Assembly (NCBI GenBank): GCA_033239005.1
Contig: BSQZ01000029.1
Coordinates: 3,345,501 to 3,409,500 of the forward strand
DNA length: 64,000 bases
Source: Lamellibrachia satsuma
Taxonomy: Eukaryota > Annelida > Polychaeta > Sabellida > Siboglinidae
Reading direction: 5' to 3'
Part shown: positions 41,301-51,854 of the stretch, piece after piece
Numbering within the stretch: position 1 is the stretch's first letter
Layout: the number at the start of each line of letters is the position of its first letter
The notes under the pieces: model-generated
Databases searched by the model: none
What the model was told of the DNA's origin: nothing
The model's input: the letters and a program-made list of their open reading frames with translations, nothing else
Made by a program: the position numbers and the translations under genes

Positions 41301-41364
41301 TTTTACATAGTTTTGATGATCCAGTGAGGCCTGCACTAAGACCTGAGAGGTGGCTATCATACAA
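40015..41364 (-). CDS. LINE reverse transcriptase (5'-truncated ORF2), 449-codon open frame
   Basis: From about residue 40 the frame follows the family: MVDFLVKHKLLNSSQHGFLK, SCLTNVLCFLEEITKW, motif A IIYLDFQKAFDKVPH (Asp95), motif B GVPQGSVLGP (151-160), motif C FADD (181-184), then WSEKWQMLFNFGKCK and a long thumb/C-terminal region ending TYIRRAGYK. No stop or shift interrupts it, which suggests this is the youngest copy here. The first 40 or so residues are not homologous and are probably flanking sequence read through. The enzyme would prime reverse transcription at nicked target DNA, but without its endonuclease and promoter this copy cannot be autonomous. Confidence 0.8.
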   Translation of the reverse strand: MYDSHLSGLSAGLTGSSKLCKICTNCYLTRYVIAVSANSHIKDHMVDFLVKHKLLNSSQHGFLKARSCLTNVLCFLEEITKWIDEGSPVDIIYLDFQKAFDKVPHQRLLLKLKAHGIGDSITDWIEQWLTDRRQRVVVDGEVSNWKSVLSGVPQGSVLGPILFLIYINDLDDSITSNVLKFADDTKLFRKVNTDGDKQHLQNDLDRLVKWSEKWQMLFNFGKCKCLHTGHGNLNVNYKMGATVLGTTVKEKDLGVTISADMKVSEQCGIAASKGNQILGLIRRNITYKGKKLIIPLYKAIVRPHLEYCIQAWRPYRKKDIDTLERIQRRATKMIPELRDLSYEERLKECGLTTLETRRLRGDQIEVFKILNGYENIDRNMFFSLKKDSRTRGHEVKLVKDQCRLDIRKHSFSQRTVNEWNKLSTDCVTASSVNMFKNKVDTYIRRAGYK

Positions 41365-41940
41365 GCCACCCTATGACTACGTAAGATGCAGTAATCATTA
41401 TTAGTGTTGTTTGACTAGAGTATACATATATAAACAGATGTGGAGTTGCTAACTTTGCCTCCAAATATAACAGTGCAAATAATACTAACAAAACTACATA
41501 TAGTGCAAATAATACTAACAAAACTACATATAGTGCAAATAATGTGAATACTTTTTTGCATATAAATGTGAATAGAATGTGAATCGAATATAATTATCAT
41601 TATTATCATGCAATAATTACAGAGAAGTTAAATAATACAGAAAAAAAGATAAATACATTATACTTGTAAAAATACAATTAAAATCTTGACAGAAAAAATA
41701 ATACATTAGTTCCAAATTTATCATTTACAAATTGTATTGTGACGAACTCAAATACCAACTGTTTTGATAGTATAGTGATAGTATTACTGAATGAATATTC
41801 AGTATAATATTATATTACAGAGCTATGAATTATTAATTAATGCAATAACACTGAGGCTACTGAATTATTAATGAATGAAATTACACTGAAGTTACAAATT
41901 ATTTAATAATTATTAGTTAATTAATTAATTAAATAACACT
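41301..41940. other. AT-rich segment between copy C and the resumed endonuclease; 30-bp repeat
   Basis: A 30-bp unit (AGTGCAAATAATACTAACAA then AACTACATAT) occurs about 2.6 times at 41471-41550. 41800-41940 is AATTAATTA-rich with a repeated AACACTGA(A/G)G(C/T)TAC phrase. The middle part of the endonuclease should be here but is not recognisable. Confidence 0.5.
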
Positions 41941-43955
41941 GAAGTTACCAAGAACTCAACATTAACAATAGGGGTAGTTTATCATAGTCCAAACATAGAA
42001 CAAGAGGAAGATGTACAACTACAAAAGCCTATAAGGAGGTGAGCAAGGGGGAATGTGTTATAATGGGTGATTTTAACCTTGGCCATATACAATGGAAATC
42101 GTTAGAGAATGCTGGGGGTGATGAGCAGTTTGTACTTCTAACAGAGGATTGTTTCTTTGCTCAACATGTCTTGGAACCACCCAGAGGTGAGAATGTGTTG
42201 GATTTAATGTTGTCTTCTCAAAATTAATTAGTTGACAATGTCAAAGTACACGAACCTTTGGGTTCCAGTGATCATAACCAGATCCATTTTAATATAAAAG
42301 TAAAAATAGGGAATACATATAAAAACAACAGAGGAGGAACTTCAACAAAGGCAAATATATAGAGATGAGATAAATACCTAGCTAATATAGATTGGAAAAA
42401 CTTGCTGAAGAACAAGATGGCAATAGAATGCTGGACTTGTTTAAAAGATGAGACTGGGGGCATTACTGAGAGATTTATTCCATTAAGAAAATCAGGGAAA
42501 AGGTCCAGGAAGAAACACCTATCAAAAGAAGCTATTAAAAAAATTGCTCACAAGCAGATGCTGTGTGGGGTATATAAGCACACTAAAAATGTAGAAGACT
42601 ACATAAACAAAAACAGGTACTTAACCCAGCTACAACTGAAATGAGAAAATCCAAAAGAATCCTTTCATAAAAAATTTGCAGGAAATATAAAAAATTACAA
42701 CAAGAGTTTCTATGCTCATGTAAGGAGTAATGTTCAAGTTCAGGTCGGACCCCTGGAAACAACAGGGGAAACATAATTGCAGACGGGTTTCAAATGGCAG
42801 AGGTCCTGAATGAGTATTTCAGCTCAGTTTTTACCACACAAAATACCAGCTCACTTCCAGTTCCAGTTACTAAATTTGAGGGCGATAAATCAGATCATTT
42901 AGGGCAGTTATTTTAACTCCTGAAATGATAGCAAAGACAAATTTAAGAAGATAAAAGATAATAAATCACCTGGAGTTGATGGGATACCACCAAAACTGCA
43001 CAAGGAAATTGTAGAGCAAATTAGCAAACCATTTACAAAAGTGTTTAACTTGTTACTAGAAGAAGGAATAGTTCCTTCAGAATGGAAACAGGCAAACATT
43101 GCACCGTTATTTAAGAAGGGATCGAGGAACAATTCAGAAAATTACAGACCCGTGAGTTTAACATAAGTAATATGCAAGTTACTAGAAATATGAATTAGAT
43201 GGTAGAATTCCTTGTAAAGCATAAATTAATAAATACATCTCAACATGGATTCCTAAAAGCAAGGTCATGCCTAACCAATTTCTTATGTTTTTGGAAGAAA
43301 TTACAAAGTGGGTAGATGATGAGTCACCAAAGGATGTTTTCTATTTCGATTTTCAGAAAGCTATCGATAAAGTGCCACATCAAAGATTATTATTTGTCAA
43401 AACCCATGGTATAAGTAATGATGTAATCAACTGGATAGAAAAGTCGTTTACAGACAGAAGACGAAGAAGTAATAGTAGAAAATCTGTTTTGAGTGGGGCA
43501 CCACGGGGATCAGTATTAGGACCTATACTATTTTTAACATATATAAATGATTTGGAAGATGACATATCTAGCAAAGTACAGAAATTTGCAGATGACACAA
43601 TAGAAGTGTTTCAAATACTGAATGGTTATGAGGATGTTGATAGGAATATATTCTTCAAACCTAAAGGAGGCGGTAGAACCAGAGGACACAAAGCAGCATT
43701 AGTTAAGGAACATTGTAGGTTGGACAAGAAGAAGTACTTATTCTCATAAAGGGTGATAAATGAATGGAACAAACTGTCAAATGTGTTAATGCTAGTAGTG
43801 TGAATATGTTTAAAAATATAATTGACAGATATCTCATAAGGACATAGATGATAAAATTGTTGGACTCTCGATAAGCCAATGGCTTCCTTGTCCACTTGCC
43901 ATCTGGAACTTGTAGTTTGGGATGGCAATTTTATTAAATCTTGTTAAATAAATCG
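41941..43955 (+). pseudogene. LINE ORF2: C-terminal endonuclease plus reverse transcriptase with an internal deletion
   Basis: STLTIGVVYHSPNIEQEEDV then GECVIMGDFNLGHIQWKSLE and VLDLMLSS; next EPLGSSDHNQIHFNI carries the catalytic SDH of the endonuclease. The RT begins DNKSPGVDGIPPKLHKEIVE, then YRPVSLT, HGFLKARSCLTNF, motif A FYFDFQKAIDKVPH, motif B GAPRGSVLGPILFL and motif C FADDT. Immediately after FADDT the frame jumps to IEVFQILNGYEDVDRN. About 190 codons present in copy C are missing, and the junction stays in frame. Several stops occur (for example after VSLT). It is the 3' half of the outer element. Confidence 0.8.
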
Positions 43956-44189
43956 TTGTAAATAACTTATAAAATTAGTTGCAATAATCAAAGTATCTTA
44001 GCTGAGAACAATTGTTCTTCGAGAATGGTAATTTACCAACGTTCGTAGTTTAGACGGTTTTCTGCCACTTTTGTGTAAACTCTTGCATACGTAACAGTTT
44101 CTTCGTGAATAAGGACCCATGAAACGAAATATGTAACGTGAAATGAAATGAAATGGCCAAATGTGTAATAAGAAATCTGGTGAGTGCCT

Positions 44190-44632
44190 GTCCCACAGGG
44201 AGGACATAAAGTGTGTGCCTGTCCCACAGGGAGGACATACAGTGTGTGTGCCTGTCCCACGGGGAGGATATACAGTGTGTGCTTGTCCCACGGGGAGGAC
44301 ACAAAGTGTGTGCCTGTCCCACAGGGAGGACATACAGTGTGTGCATGTCCCACAGAGAGGACACAAAGTGTGTGCCTGTCCCACAGAGAGGACATACAGT
44401 GTGTGCCTGTCCCACAGTGCCTGTCCCACAGGGAGGACACACAGTGTGTGCCTGTCCCACGGGGAGGACATACAGTGTGTGCCTGTCCCACGGGGAGGAC
44501 ATACAGTGTGTGCCTGTCCCACAGGGAGGACACAAAGTGTGTGCCTGTCCCACAGAGAGGACATACAGTGTGTGCCTGCCCCACAGGGAGGACACAAAGT
44601 GTGTGCCTGTCCCACAGGGAGGACATACAGTG
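44190..44632. repeat. 31-bp minisatellite, about 14 units
   Basis: Unit TGTGTGCCTGTCCCACAGGG followed by AGGACATACAG or AGGACACAAAG. As 31 is not a multiple of 3, three plus and three minus frames are all open (167 to 219 codons) with the same 31-residue repeat peptide. No protein is inferred. Confidence 0.96.
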
Positions 44633-45499
44633 CACAACACAGCAGCAACAACTTCAATCATGTGTGGACGACGACATTTTCTTCTAGCGTTTAATGTTTG
44701 CACGACAAGAGTCTATGTTTTTCGGTGAGTTTTCTCCTTTGTGGACCACACAAAGTGGAAGCTTTATTGTATACCCTATACTTGATCCTAGTTTCAGCCA
44801 ACTCTCTACGTACCCCTTGGCAAACCTCTCGCGTACCACGGGGGTACTCCTACCCCGGGTGTACGCCTACCCCGGGTGTACGCCTACCCCGAGTGTACGC
44901 CTACCCCAGGATGGGAACCACTGGTTTAAAATTATATAAGAAGAAACACATTTCTGGAAGAATTGATTTTTTTCTTGGCCGACGACGACTTAGCTGTATT
45001 GATACGATACTCTTAGCAATGGACAAGGTATGACCTGCTGATTTCAATTCGCCGAAACAATCTGCGAAAAGCAATCGTTGGCGTGAACAGGTGGACGCCG
45101 CTGTTACTGAAACTACCACCTCTGGTCTACAGTCGCTGCTAATTGTATTCATTGCATTAATTAATTGCGTTAATTAAATTAATGAATCGCTTATCGCTCA
45201 ACCACACACTCTTCTGAATCACATTGAAATTCGCAGCTACTGGACTTGTGGCACATGACCACCGTCACGCTCACAATGACCAGTAGGGGCGAGTCCCTAA
45301 CGCGCACCTGTTTCCTAACGCGCACCATCATTGCAATGGCGCGCTACAGTAACACCACAGCCCGCTCTCAAGGTTTTGAAAAGGATGAGTCTACAATACA
45401 CAATCAGCCGGGGATTTCTGGGATGACTTCTAAAAAATTTTACAGTACAACCACATTCTCTCAAAAGGGGGCGTTCGTCCAACCCCCAGATAGATACAC
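44633..45499. other. No gene recognised; short 17-bp repeat
   Basis: A 17-bp unit (ACCCCGGGTGTACGCCT) occurs four times at 44846-44912. The rest is unique. Confidence 0.5.
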
Positions 45500-45640
45500 A
45501 TTTTGACGTCACAAAATGACTCGCTGTGACGTGTTGTTGTTTCGTTACATAGTGACGTAAAAAATACGTGATAAAAACAAACGTCGATGACGTCACAGTG
45601 AGTAATCGTTTGACGTCGCAATGCGACGTCACAAGACCTC
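45500..45640. promoter_or_regulatory. Inverted repeat carrying CRE-like TGACGTCA palindromes
   Basis: Perfect TGACGTCA at 45504-45511 and 45588-45595, with related TGACGTCG (45611) and GCGACGTCAC (about 45624). Arms around GTCACAAAATGACTCGCTGT and ACAGTGAGTAATCGTTTGAC are imperfect reverse complements of about 28 bp. It could be a small foldback element or a CREB/ATF-binding cluster; no promoter is evident. Confidence 0.35.
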
Positions 45641-45712
45641 TTTGGGAGTAATTTTTCACATGGGTGGATCCAGACTCTGAAAACGGGGGTGCCCAGTGTC
45701 CCAGTGTCCCAG

Positions 45713-45714
45713 TA

Positions 45715-45770
<56 letters not shown>

Positions 45771-45794
45771 CACCCGAACGCACGCACGTACACC

Positions 45795-45826
<32 letters not shown>

Positions 45827-45828
45827 CA
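45713..45828. repeat. (ACGC)n microsatellite
   Basis: Tandem ACGC with CACCCGAACGC interruptions, the complement of the CGTG tracts elsewhere. Confidence 0.97.
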
Positions 45829-46097
45829 TTCTCTTTCGTGAGGGGGAAATTATCTTGAGAAAGCCTTATTTCTGCCTGGCAAGGAGGCCTCGGTTGAGGG
45901 GCAGCCTGTACATTGAGAGGGGTTTGATAAGAGGGGGACCATTGTATATAATAAACTACATTAGATTGTGCATATGAAGCATATAGCAAATATCATGAAT
46001 ATTTTTTTTATGTGTAAAATATTTCATAAATTCATGTTTTTTATTCATGCCATCACCCAATTTCTAAAAAATTTAAGCAGTTATGTAATTTGAATTT

Positions 46098-46882
46098 GTG
46101 TGGTCGTACACCTCGATCCACACACCCAGGGTAGGATTGTGTGGTCGTACACCTCGATCCACACCACCCGGGTAGGGTTGTGTGGTCGTACACCTCGATC
46201 CACTCCACCACGGTAGGGTTGTGTGGTCGTACACCTCGATCCACACCACCAGGGTAAGGTTATGTGGTCGTACACCTCGATCCACACCACCACGGTAGGG
46301 TTGTGTGGTCGTACTCCTCGATCCACACTACCAGGATAGGGTTGTGTGGTCGTACACCTCGATCCACTCCACCACGGTAGGGTTGTGTGGTCGTACACCT
46401 CGATCCACACCACCAGGGTAAGGTTGTGTGTTCGTACACCTCGATCCACACCACCACGGTAGGGTTGTGTAGTCGTACACCTCGATCCACACCAACAGGG
46501 TAAGGTTGTGCGGCCGTACACCTCGATCCACACCACAAGGATAGGGTTGTGTGGTCGTACACCTCGATCCACACCACCAGCATAGGGTTGTGTGGTCGTA
46601 TACCTCGATCCACACCATCATGATAGGGTTGGGTGGTCGTACACCTCGATCCACACCACCAGGATAGGGTTGTGTGGTCGTACACCTCGATCCACACCGC
46701 CAGGGTAAAGTTGTGCGGCCGTACACCTCGATCCACACCACCAGGATAGGGTTGTGTGGTCGTACACCTCGATCCACACCACCAGGATAGGGTTGTGTGG
46801 TCGTACACCTCGATCCACACCACCAGGATAGGGTTGTGCGGTCGTACACCTCGATCCACACCACTAGAATAGGGTTGTGCGA
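46098..46882. repeat. 41-bp minisatellite, about 19 units
   Basis: Unit GTGTGGTCGTACACCTCGAT then CCACACCACCAGGGTAGGGTT. Position variants (GGTAGG, GATAGG, GGTAAG; CACC, CTCC) mark blocks. All minus frames are open (up to 262 codons) with a WIEVYDHTTLPWWCGSRCTT-type peptide; this follows from 41 bp cycling through frames. Confidence 0.96.
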
Positions 46883-47048
46883 ACACATCCTGTGCGTCAC
46901 AGCGATTAACGCGTCGCATCCTGCTAAGGTCCTCAGACTTGGTCCGACTGGCCTCAGACACCAAATCTGTGGTCATGCTTTTGAGCTTTCCTTGCCACTT
47001 TGGGGAAAAATTAAAGACGTTCGTCACTGCAATAATTGATGAAATCAT
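46883..47048 (-). other. Unassigned open frame running into the minisatellite
   Basis: About 55 codons from an ATG at 47048 (MISSIIAVTNVFNFSPKWQG onward, then SEASRTKSEDLSRMRRVNR) are unique sequence before the frame enters the 41-bp repeat. Composition is protein-like, but there is no domain I recognise. It could be an exon or chance. Confidence 0.2.
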
Positions 47049-47755
47049 GGTAAAGAGTCCGTCGTATAAGCTCCGTCAATACGTCAGCGTTAATCAGCCA
47101 TACCATTCGTCTTCCCGGTCATATTTACAGCGCCATGATCGTGATCAAGTGTAGCCGAGTTGGTGCAAGATAAAGCGCATGGTTTACTCTCGTGCATCAT
47201 AGAATATGTATCACAGAGACATATATGAACAGCGGTGCAGCAATTTTTTTACGTTTTCGCTTTCTCGGAATTGTTTATTATCACCGTTAGCAAGCTATAT
47301 ATTATTAATTTGCAGCAGCGCTGGATTCAGGAGCCATGTTACGCAATGAGCTCTTTCCGAGTATGTTACACGTATACAAGAAATGTGGTCGATATCCATG
47401 GCGGGGGCACGTGCGAATACAGTGTGGCCCTGCAGAATTGTGCTAATGGGACATACGAGCGCGCTAATTGTTCACATTCCTTAATTGCACTTAGATAACT
47501 CTCCTCAGGCCGAGATATCTTCACAGAAACACTAGCCGTATTGATGTCAATAGCGGACGGACGTCTGTTCTCGGAAACGTCGTATATACTATCTGACTGA
47601 AACGACGTAGGTTCTTTTCAGCAGAATAGAAAGCACTGTCAGCTGTCTTTATCATGCTAATAGGCAGGTATCGTTCAAGTAACAAATGTCATATGCCTAC
47701 TGATAACTTATATGGAAACATACAGTTATGATGATTACTGTATAGCTTTCTATAT
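47049..47755. other. No gene recognised
   Basis: An 87-codon plus frame at 47235-47498 has a hydrophobic start and several cysteines but matches no family known to me. Confidence 0.4.
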
Positions 47756-47945
47756 TCGCGCGCGTGTGGGCGTGTGGGCGTGTGCGCGTGTGCGCGTGTG
47801 GGCGTGTGCGCGTGCGCGCGTGTGCGCGTGTGCGCGTGTGTGCATGCGTGCATGTGCGTTGCTTGTGTGCTTGCGCGCGTTAGTGCGTGTGCGCGTGTGT
47901 CGTTATGTGTGCATGCGTGCGTGCATGCGCGAGCGCGCGCGTGTT
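47756..47945. repeat. (GCGTGT)n-type alternating purine-pyrimidine tract
   Basis: About 190 bp of mixed GTGCGC, GTGGGC and GTGCAT steps. It is strongly Z-DNA prone. Confidence 0.95.
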
Positions 47946-49254
47946 TATAAGCAAACTATTTTACGCAGCGTAGCTTCCGTACGAGACCGCACCTAACTTC
48001 GACGTCACCATAACGTTTTGGCTACGTGAGGTCTGTGCGTCACCTCAAAATTACAAAATATCACGTCGCATTATGGGGAGTCCGCGACTGACCAAAAAGT
48101 GACGGTAAAATTACGTAGCAGATAAGTCACGTCTTTATTGGGGTGGTCTGATATTTGACACGCACGCACGCGTGGATAAATTATGGGTTAATGACACAAC
48201 GGTATCGCTGTCGTTATACCTGGCTTAGGATGTGTGCTTGTGAGAAGATCGCCGCACCAGATATGCGAGTCGAGACAAACGGATGATCGATTATAAACCC
48301 ACATGTCGTATTGTCGTGCCTTCTGTCTCCCGGTGTAGGTGACTCGGCCTGTCTCCGTGCCACATGTTATTGCTTGGTTATATTATGTGAATGACTTCTG
48401 GTTTGTAAATATCGCAGCGTTTAGCCGTGCGTGATAAATGGACACATTTTAATAACTGTCGTTCATCTGATGCGCCGTCACGCTCGGCTGATTGGAGGTT
48501 TGTGTTGAAGGTGTGGTTCGCGCACCCATTAAATATTGCATTGAACGTTTGTGTATGTCAGAGTAACGATTACAAGTTCTTCCAACCATCTAACAGCGCT
48601 CTCCCACATGCATACATCTCTCTCCCTCTCTCTCCTTCCCTCCCCTTCCCCTCTCTCTGTATCTCTCCCCTCCCCCTCCGTCCCACCCCCCCCCCTCTCT
48701 ATCTATCTCATTCTGGCCTGTCTCTCTGTCTCACTCTCTCCGTCACGCTTCTCCTCGGCCCCTGCCCCATTCATTCATCTATCCACCCACCCATCAATAA
48801 ATCAATAAATCAATCAATCAATCAAACAATCCATCCACAACTATGTGACTTCGCGTTGTATTCATGCATCTATCTACACATTTATCAGACGATCCGACCA
48901 TCACTTATCCATCCTGCTATCTGCCAATGTTTCAGCTCGCATCCCTCGACATGCACAGCGGTAATGCCGGCCCCGGCGTCCCGCCGAGTGCTGCTGACAC
49001 GAGCCGCTCTAGGGGCTCGCTCGCTCGCGGAGTGATACCGATACCCACTTCTACAATCAGTATCATCAATTGGCAAAAATCTGCACATTTTGATGTGCAC
49101 GTATCGCAAACAAAACACGTCATGGTTCTAGGCACTTGTGCAAACGTATCGCACGTTGTATATATCATGCATGCTTTGTCATTATTTTATTATGTTATTA
49201 TTTCCAACGGACGATCAAATGGCTGAAGTCTTTCACTTTAACTGTTGTCTTTTT
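47946..49254. other. No gene recognised; pyrimidine-rich and AATC-type low complexity
   Basis: 48618-48750 is a CT-rich strand with CTCTCTCC and a run of C; 48793-48830 is (AATC)n. The 202-codon plus frame at 48427-49035 passes through these and is judged a composition effect. 48960-49040 is GC-rich without an identifiable role. Confidence 0.45.
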
Positions 49255-49500
49255 GGTCACTGTCACTGTTGTTTTCTCGTCACTGCCAGCCTTGTCTTTC
49301 TCGTCACTGTCAGTGCTGTCTTTCTCGTCACTGTCAGTGCTGTCTTTCTCGTCATTGTTGTCTTTCTCGACGTCTTTCTGGTCACTGACACTGTCGTTTT
49401 CCACGTAACTGTCACTATTGTCTTTCTCGGTAATGTCAGTGCTGTCTTTCTTGTTATTGTCACTGTCATCTTTTTCCTCATTGTCACTCACTGTCATCTG
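49255..49500. repeat. 24-bp degenerate minisatellite, about 10 units
   Basis: Unit CTTTCTCGTCACTGTCAGTG plus CTGT. Minus-strand translation gives an acidic DEKDSTDS repeat that looks protein-like but is set by the 24-bp period. Confidence 0.85.
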
Positions 49501-49620
49501 TCATTTTTTTTGTCGTCGTCATTTTTTTTGTCGTCGTCGTCACAATGACCATGGAGACAGGACAAGTTGACTACGAACGGGGTAATGTCCGTCCCTCGCA
49601 GTCTGTTGGGCGCCATCGCG

Positions 49621-49826
49621 GCTGAGGAGAGGGAGAGTGGGCGCTGCGGGCTCGGAGACGGCCGAGGAGAGGGAGAGTGGGCGCTGCGGGTTCGGAGACG
49701 GTCGAGGAGAGGGAGAGTGGGCGCTGCGGGCTCGGAGACGGCCGAGGAGAGGGAGAGTGGGCGCTGCGGACTCGGAGACGGCCGAGGAGAGGGAGAGTGG
49801 GCGCTGCGGGCTCGGATACGGCCGAT
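49621..49826. repeat. 40-bp minisatellite, 5 units
   Basis: Unit GAGAGTGGGCGCTGCGGGCT then CGGAGACGGCCGAGGAGAGG, very GC-rich and nearly identical. Confidence 0.97.
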
Positions 49827-49984
49827 ATAGACACCGGACATAGATACGATAAGTCACGATATACTAGCAACGGGTGGGATGTAGCGGGGGATGGCATATG
49901 GCTCCGACGGATATATATCAACACGAGAAGATAGTTATTACAACCTGGAGCAGTTTGATTCCCCTCTGTGTCAGGCACGGAAGT

Positions 49985-50436
49985 GTAGAGTAGGCCAGAG
50001 ACACGTGGGATATCACGGGTAGACGGGAGGGTGAGTAGACCATAGATACGTGGGCTATCACGGATACACGGGAGGGTGAGTAGACCAGGGATACTCGGGC
50101 TATCACGGGTACACGGGAGGGTGAGTAGACCAGGGATACTCGGACTATCACGGTACACGGGAGGGTGAGTAGACCAGGGATACTCGGGGCTATCACGGGT
50201 ACACGGGAGGGTGAGTAGACCAGGGATACTCGGGCTATCACGGTACACGGGAGGGTGAGTAGACCAGGGATACTCGGGCTATCACGGGTACACGGGAGGG
50301 TGAGTAGACCAGGGATACTCGGGCTATCACGGGTACACGGGAGGGTGAGTAGACCAGGGATACTCGGGCTATCACGGGTACACGGGAGGGTGAGTAGACC
50401 AGGGATAGTCGGGCTATCACGGTACACGGGAGGGGA
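49985..50436. repeat. 44/45-bp minisatellite, about 10 units
   Basis: Unit GGGCTATCACGGGTACACGG then GAGGGTGAGTAGACCAGGGATACTC. Units with CACGGTAC are one base shorter. Confidence 0.97.
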
Positions 50437-50683
50437 GCAGAGGATCAATCCACAAGTCTGAAGTAACTTTTCTGGCAGAAGCTTCGTTGAGCGCTTGTCG
50501 TACAGGATACAACGGCCATCTGAATCAGGAATCTGCTCTCTCAAACAAAGTACGGATTTATCATTTAGATATTAACTGTTGTTACACTGGTTTATACAGT
50601 TGAATATGAATTGATGGACGTGAAAACAATACCGGCTTTCATGACATTTGTCATGGCATTTCCACTGGGGCAAGATTCCGTCA

Positions 50684-50750
50684 GCATGGCGTGACGTCAG
50701 CATGGTGTGACGTCAGCATGGTGTGACGTCAGCATGGTGTGACGTCAAGA
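50684..50750. promoter_or_regulatory. Four CRE palindromes in a 16-bp tandem repeat
   Basis: TGACGTCA occurs perfectly at 50692, 50708, 50724 and 50740, inside a TGACGTCAGCATGGTG repeat. This is the full CREB/ATF consensus four times at equal spacing, about 1.5 helical turns. No gene start is recognised nearby. Confidence 0.45.
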
Positions 50751-51854
50751 CCAAGACAAATTAAAAAACAGTATTGGTTACACAATATTGAAATGGTGCT
50801 ACGAACATTTTATAAGCTTATCGTGAAAAAAACAATGTGTTATTATTGTTATTACTTGTTATTGTTATTTGTTGTTGTTGTTGTTGGTGTTATTATTATT
50901 ATCATCATTATTATTTTATTGGTATGGTTATTATTGTTATTATTATTAATCCAAGTGCGCCCAAATGGGCAAGATGGTCATAAAGATGCATTTCGACAAC
51001 TTTTCTCAAAATTAATACTTTCGTAAGGCACTTTAATACAAATATTTGGCAAACGATATTAGAGTAGATTGCGAGACGTGGAAATGACGCACTTCAAACA
51101 TTTCGCATGCAGTCCGATGACTGTCAGTATTGTAAATACCTGCATGTATTAATTCATTCTCATAATAGCTTCGGGGAGATAGACGCCAAAACGCATAAAT
51201 GGTTTTTCGCTAATACTTAGCACACACCGACCGACTACACATCGGATAAATCCACCGACATCAGTTTACAATAAAAGATCTGAAATCGCGTAAAAGTGAA
51301 GCAGGAATGACATGACCTGGTGAATGTAGACAACGGAAACTGCTACTATTTTAGAAGTGCAGATTATAACTAATTCGTCGAAAAGTTCGATAGTGTTAGA
51401 AATTGGAGCCAATGTTTGATCAAAAAGTGGCCACATGATACGGCAGGTGAAATGCCACCCGCGCCTCTCTCGTCTACCACAGCATCACGCCGTCTTATAC
51501 AAGACGAGTGCTGATCGATATTAGGAAATCAGCTCCTGGCAGCTCCTGGCAAAAGTCTTCATTATTCCAGCAAATTGCCTTTGCACATTCTATAACGTTA
51601 CGCTAAGTATTACATGTTTGCACGTTTCCGTTGTATAATTCGCTTCCCGAATGCGCTGAAGACCTCACGTGACCGAGATGCTAATTATAGGGGTCTATAA
51701 CACTCCAATCGTACAGTTCGATAATTTTTATGCATATTTAAACGGATTGTAATGATCAAAAATGTATTATTTTTATTTGAAAAAGGGTCAACTATACAAA
51801 GAAGTTTGAATTAGTGTTTTTAACACAAAGTTGTGTAGCCTCTCATTTATTTGT
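50751..51854. other. No gene recognised
   Basis: A TTATTG/GTTGTT-rich stretch lies at 50840-50950. A 10-bp direct repeat CAGCTCCTGG occurs at 51530-51550. Otherwise unique. Confidence 0.45.

Larger units (their letters stand above)
37800..43955 (+). mobile_element. CR1/L2-like LINE, long but degenerate copy split by two nested insertions
   Basis: In order on the plus strand are an ORF1 with an SGNH esterase domain (38068-38584), the start of ORF2 endonuclease (39788-39913), the rest of the endonuclease from 41941, and the reverse transcriptase to about 43830. The family 3' UTR with hairpin 43873-43885 and an AAATCTTGTTAAAT tail closes it. Two minus-strand LINE copies (38672-39789 and 39914-about 41300) interrupt it. 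The 5' boundary near 37800 is an estimate: the upstream frame from about 37800 is basic, acidic and Gln-rich, but I see no clear end. Stops and frameshifts show that it is inactive. Confidence 0.75.

Noticed and set aside
44161..44728. Cys-rich frames of 167-219 codons on both strands
   Set aside because: Produced by a 31-bp repeat; all frames are open, so there is no coding signal.
46081..46900. Trp/Cys-rich repeat protein on the minus strand
   Set aside because: 41-bp minisatellite translation. Only the unique upstream part was kept as a weak observation.
48427..49035. 202-codon Ser/Pro/Leu-rich frame
   Set aside because: Driven by CT-rich and AATC low-complexity sequence.
49198..49497. 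Acidic DEKDSTDS protein resembling an Asp/Ser-rich shell-matrix type
   Set aside because: Explained by a degenerate 24-bp repeat; no signal peptide or cleavage region in front.
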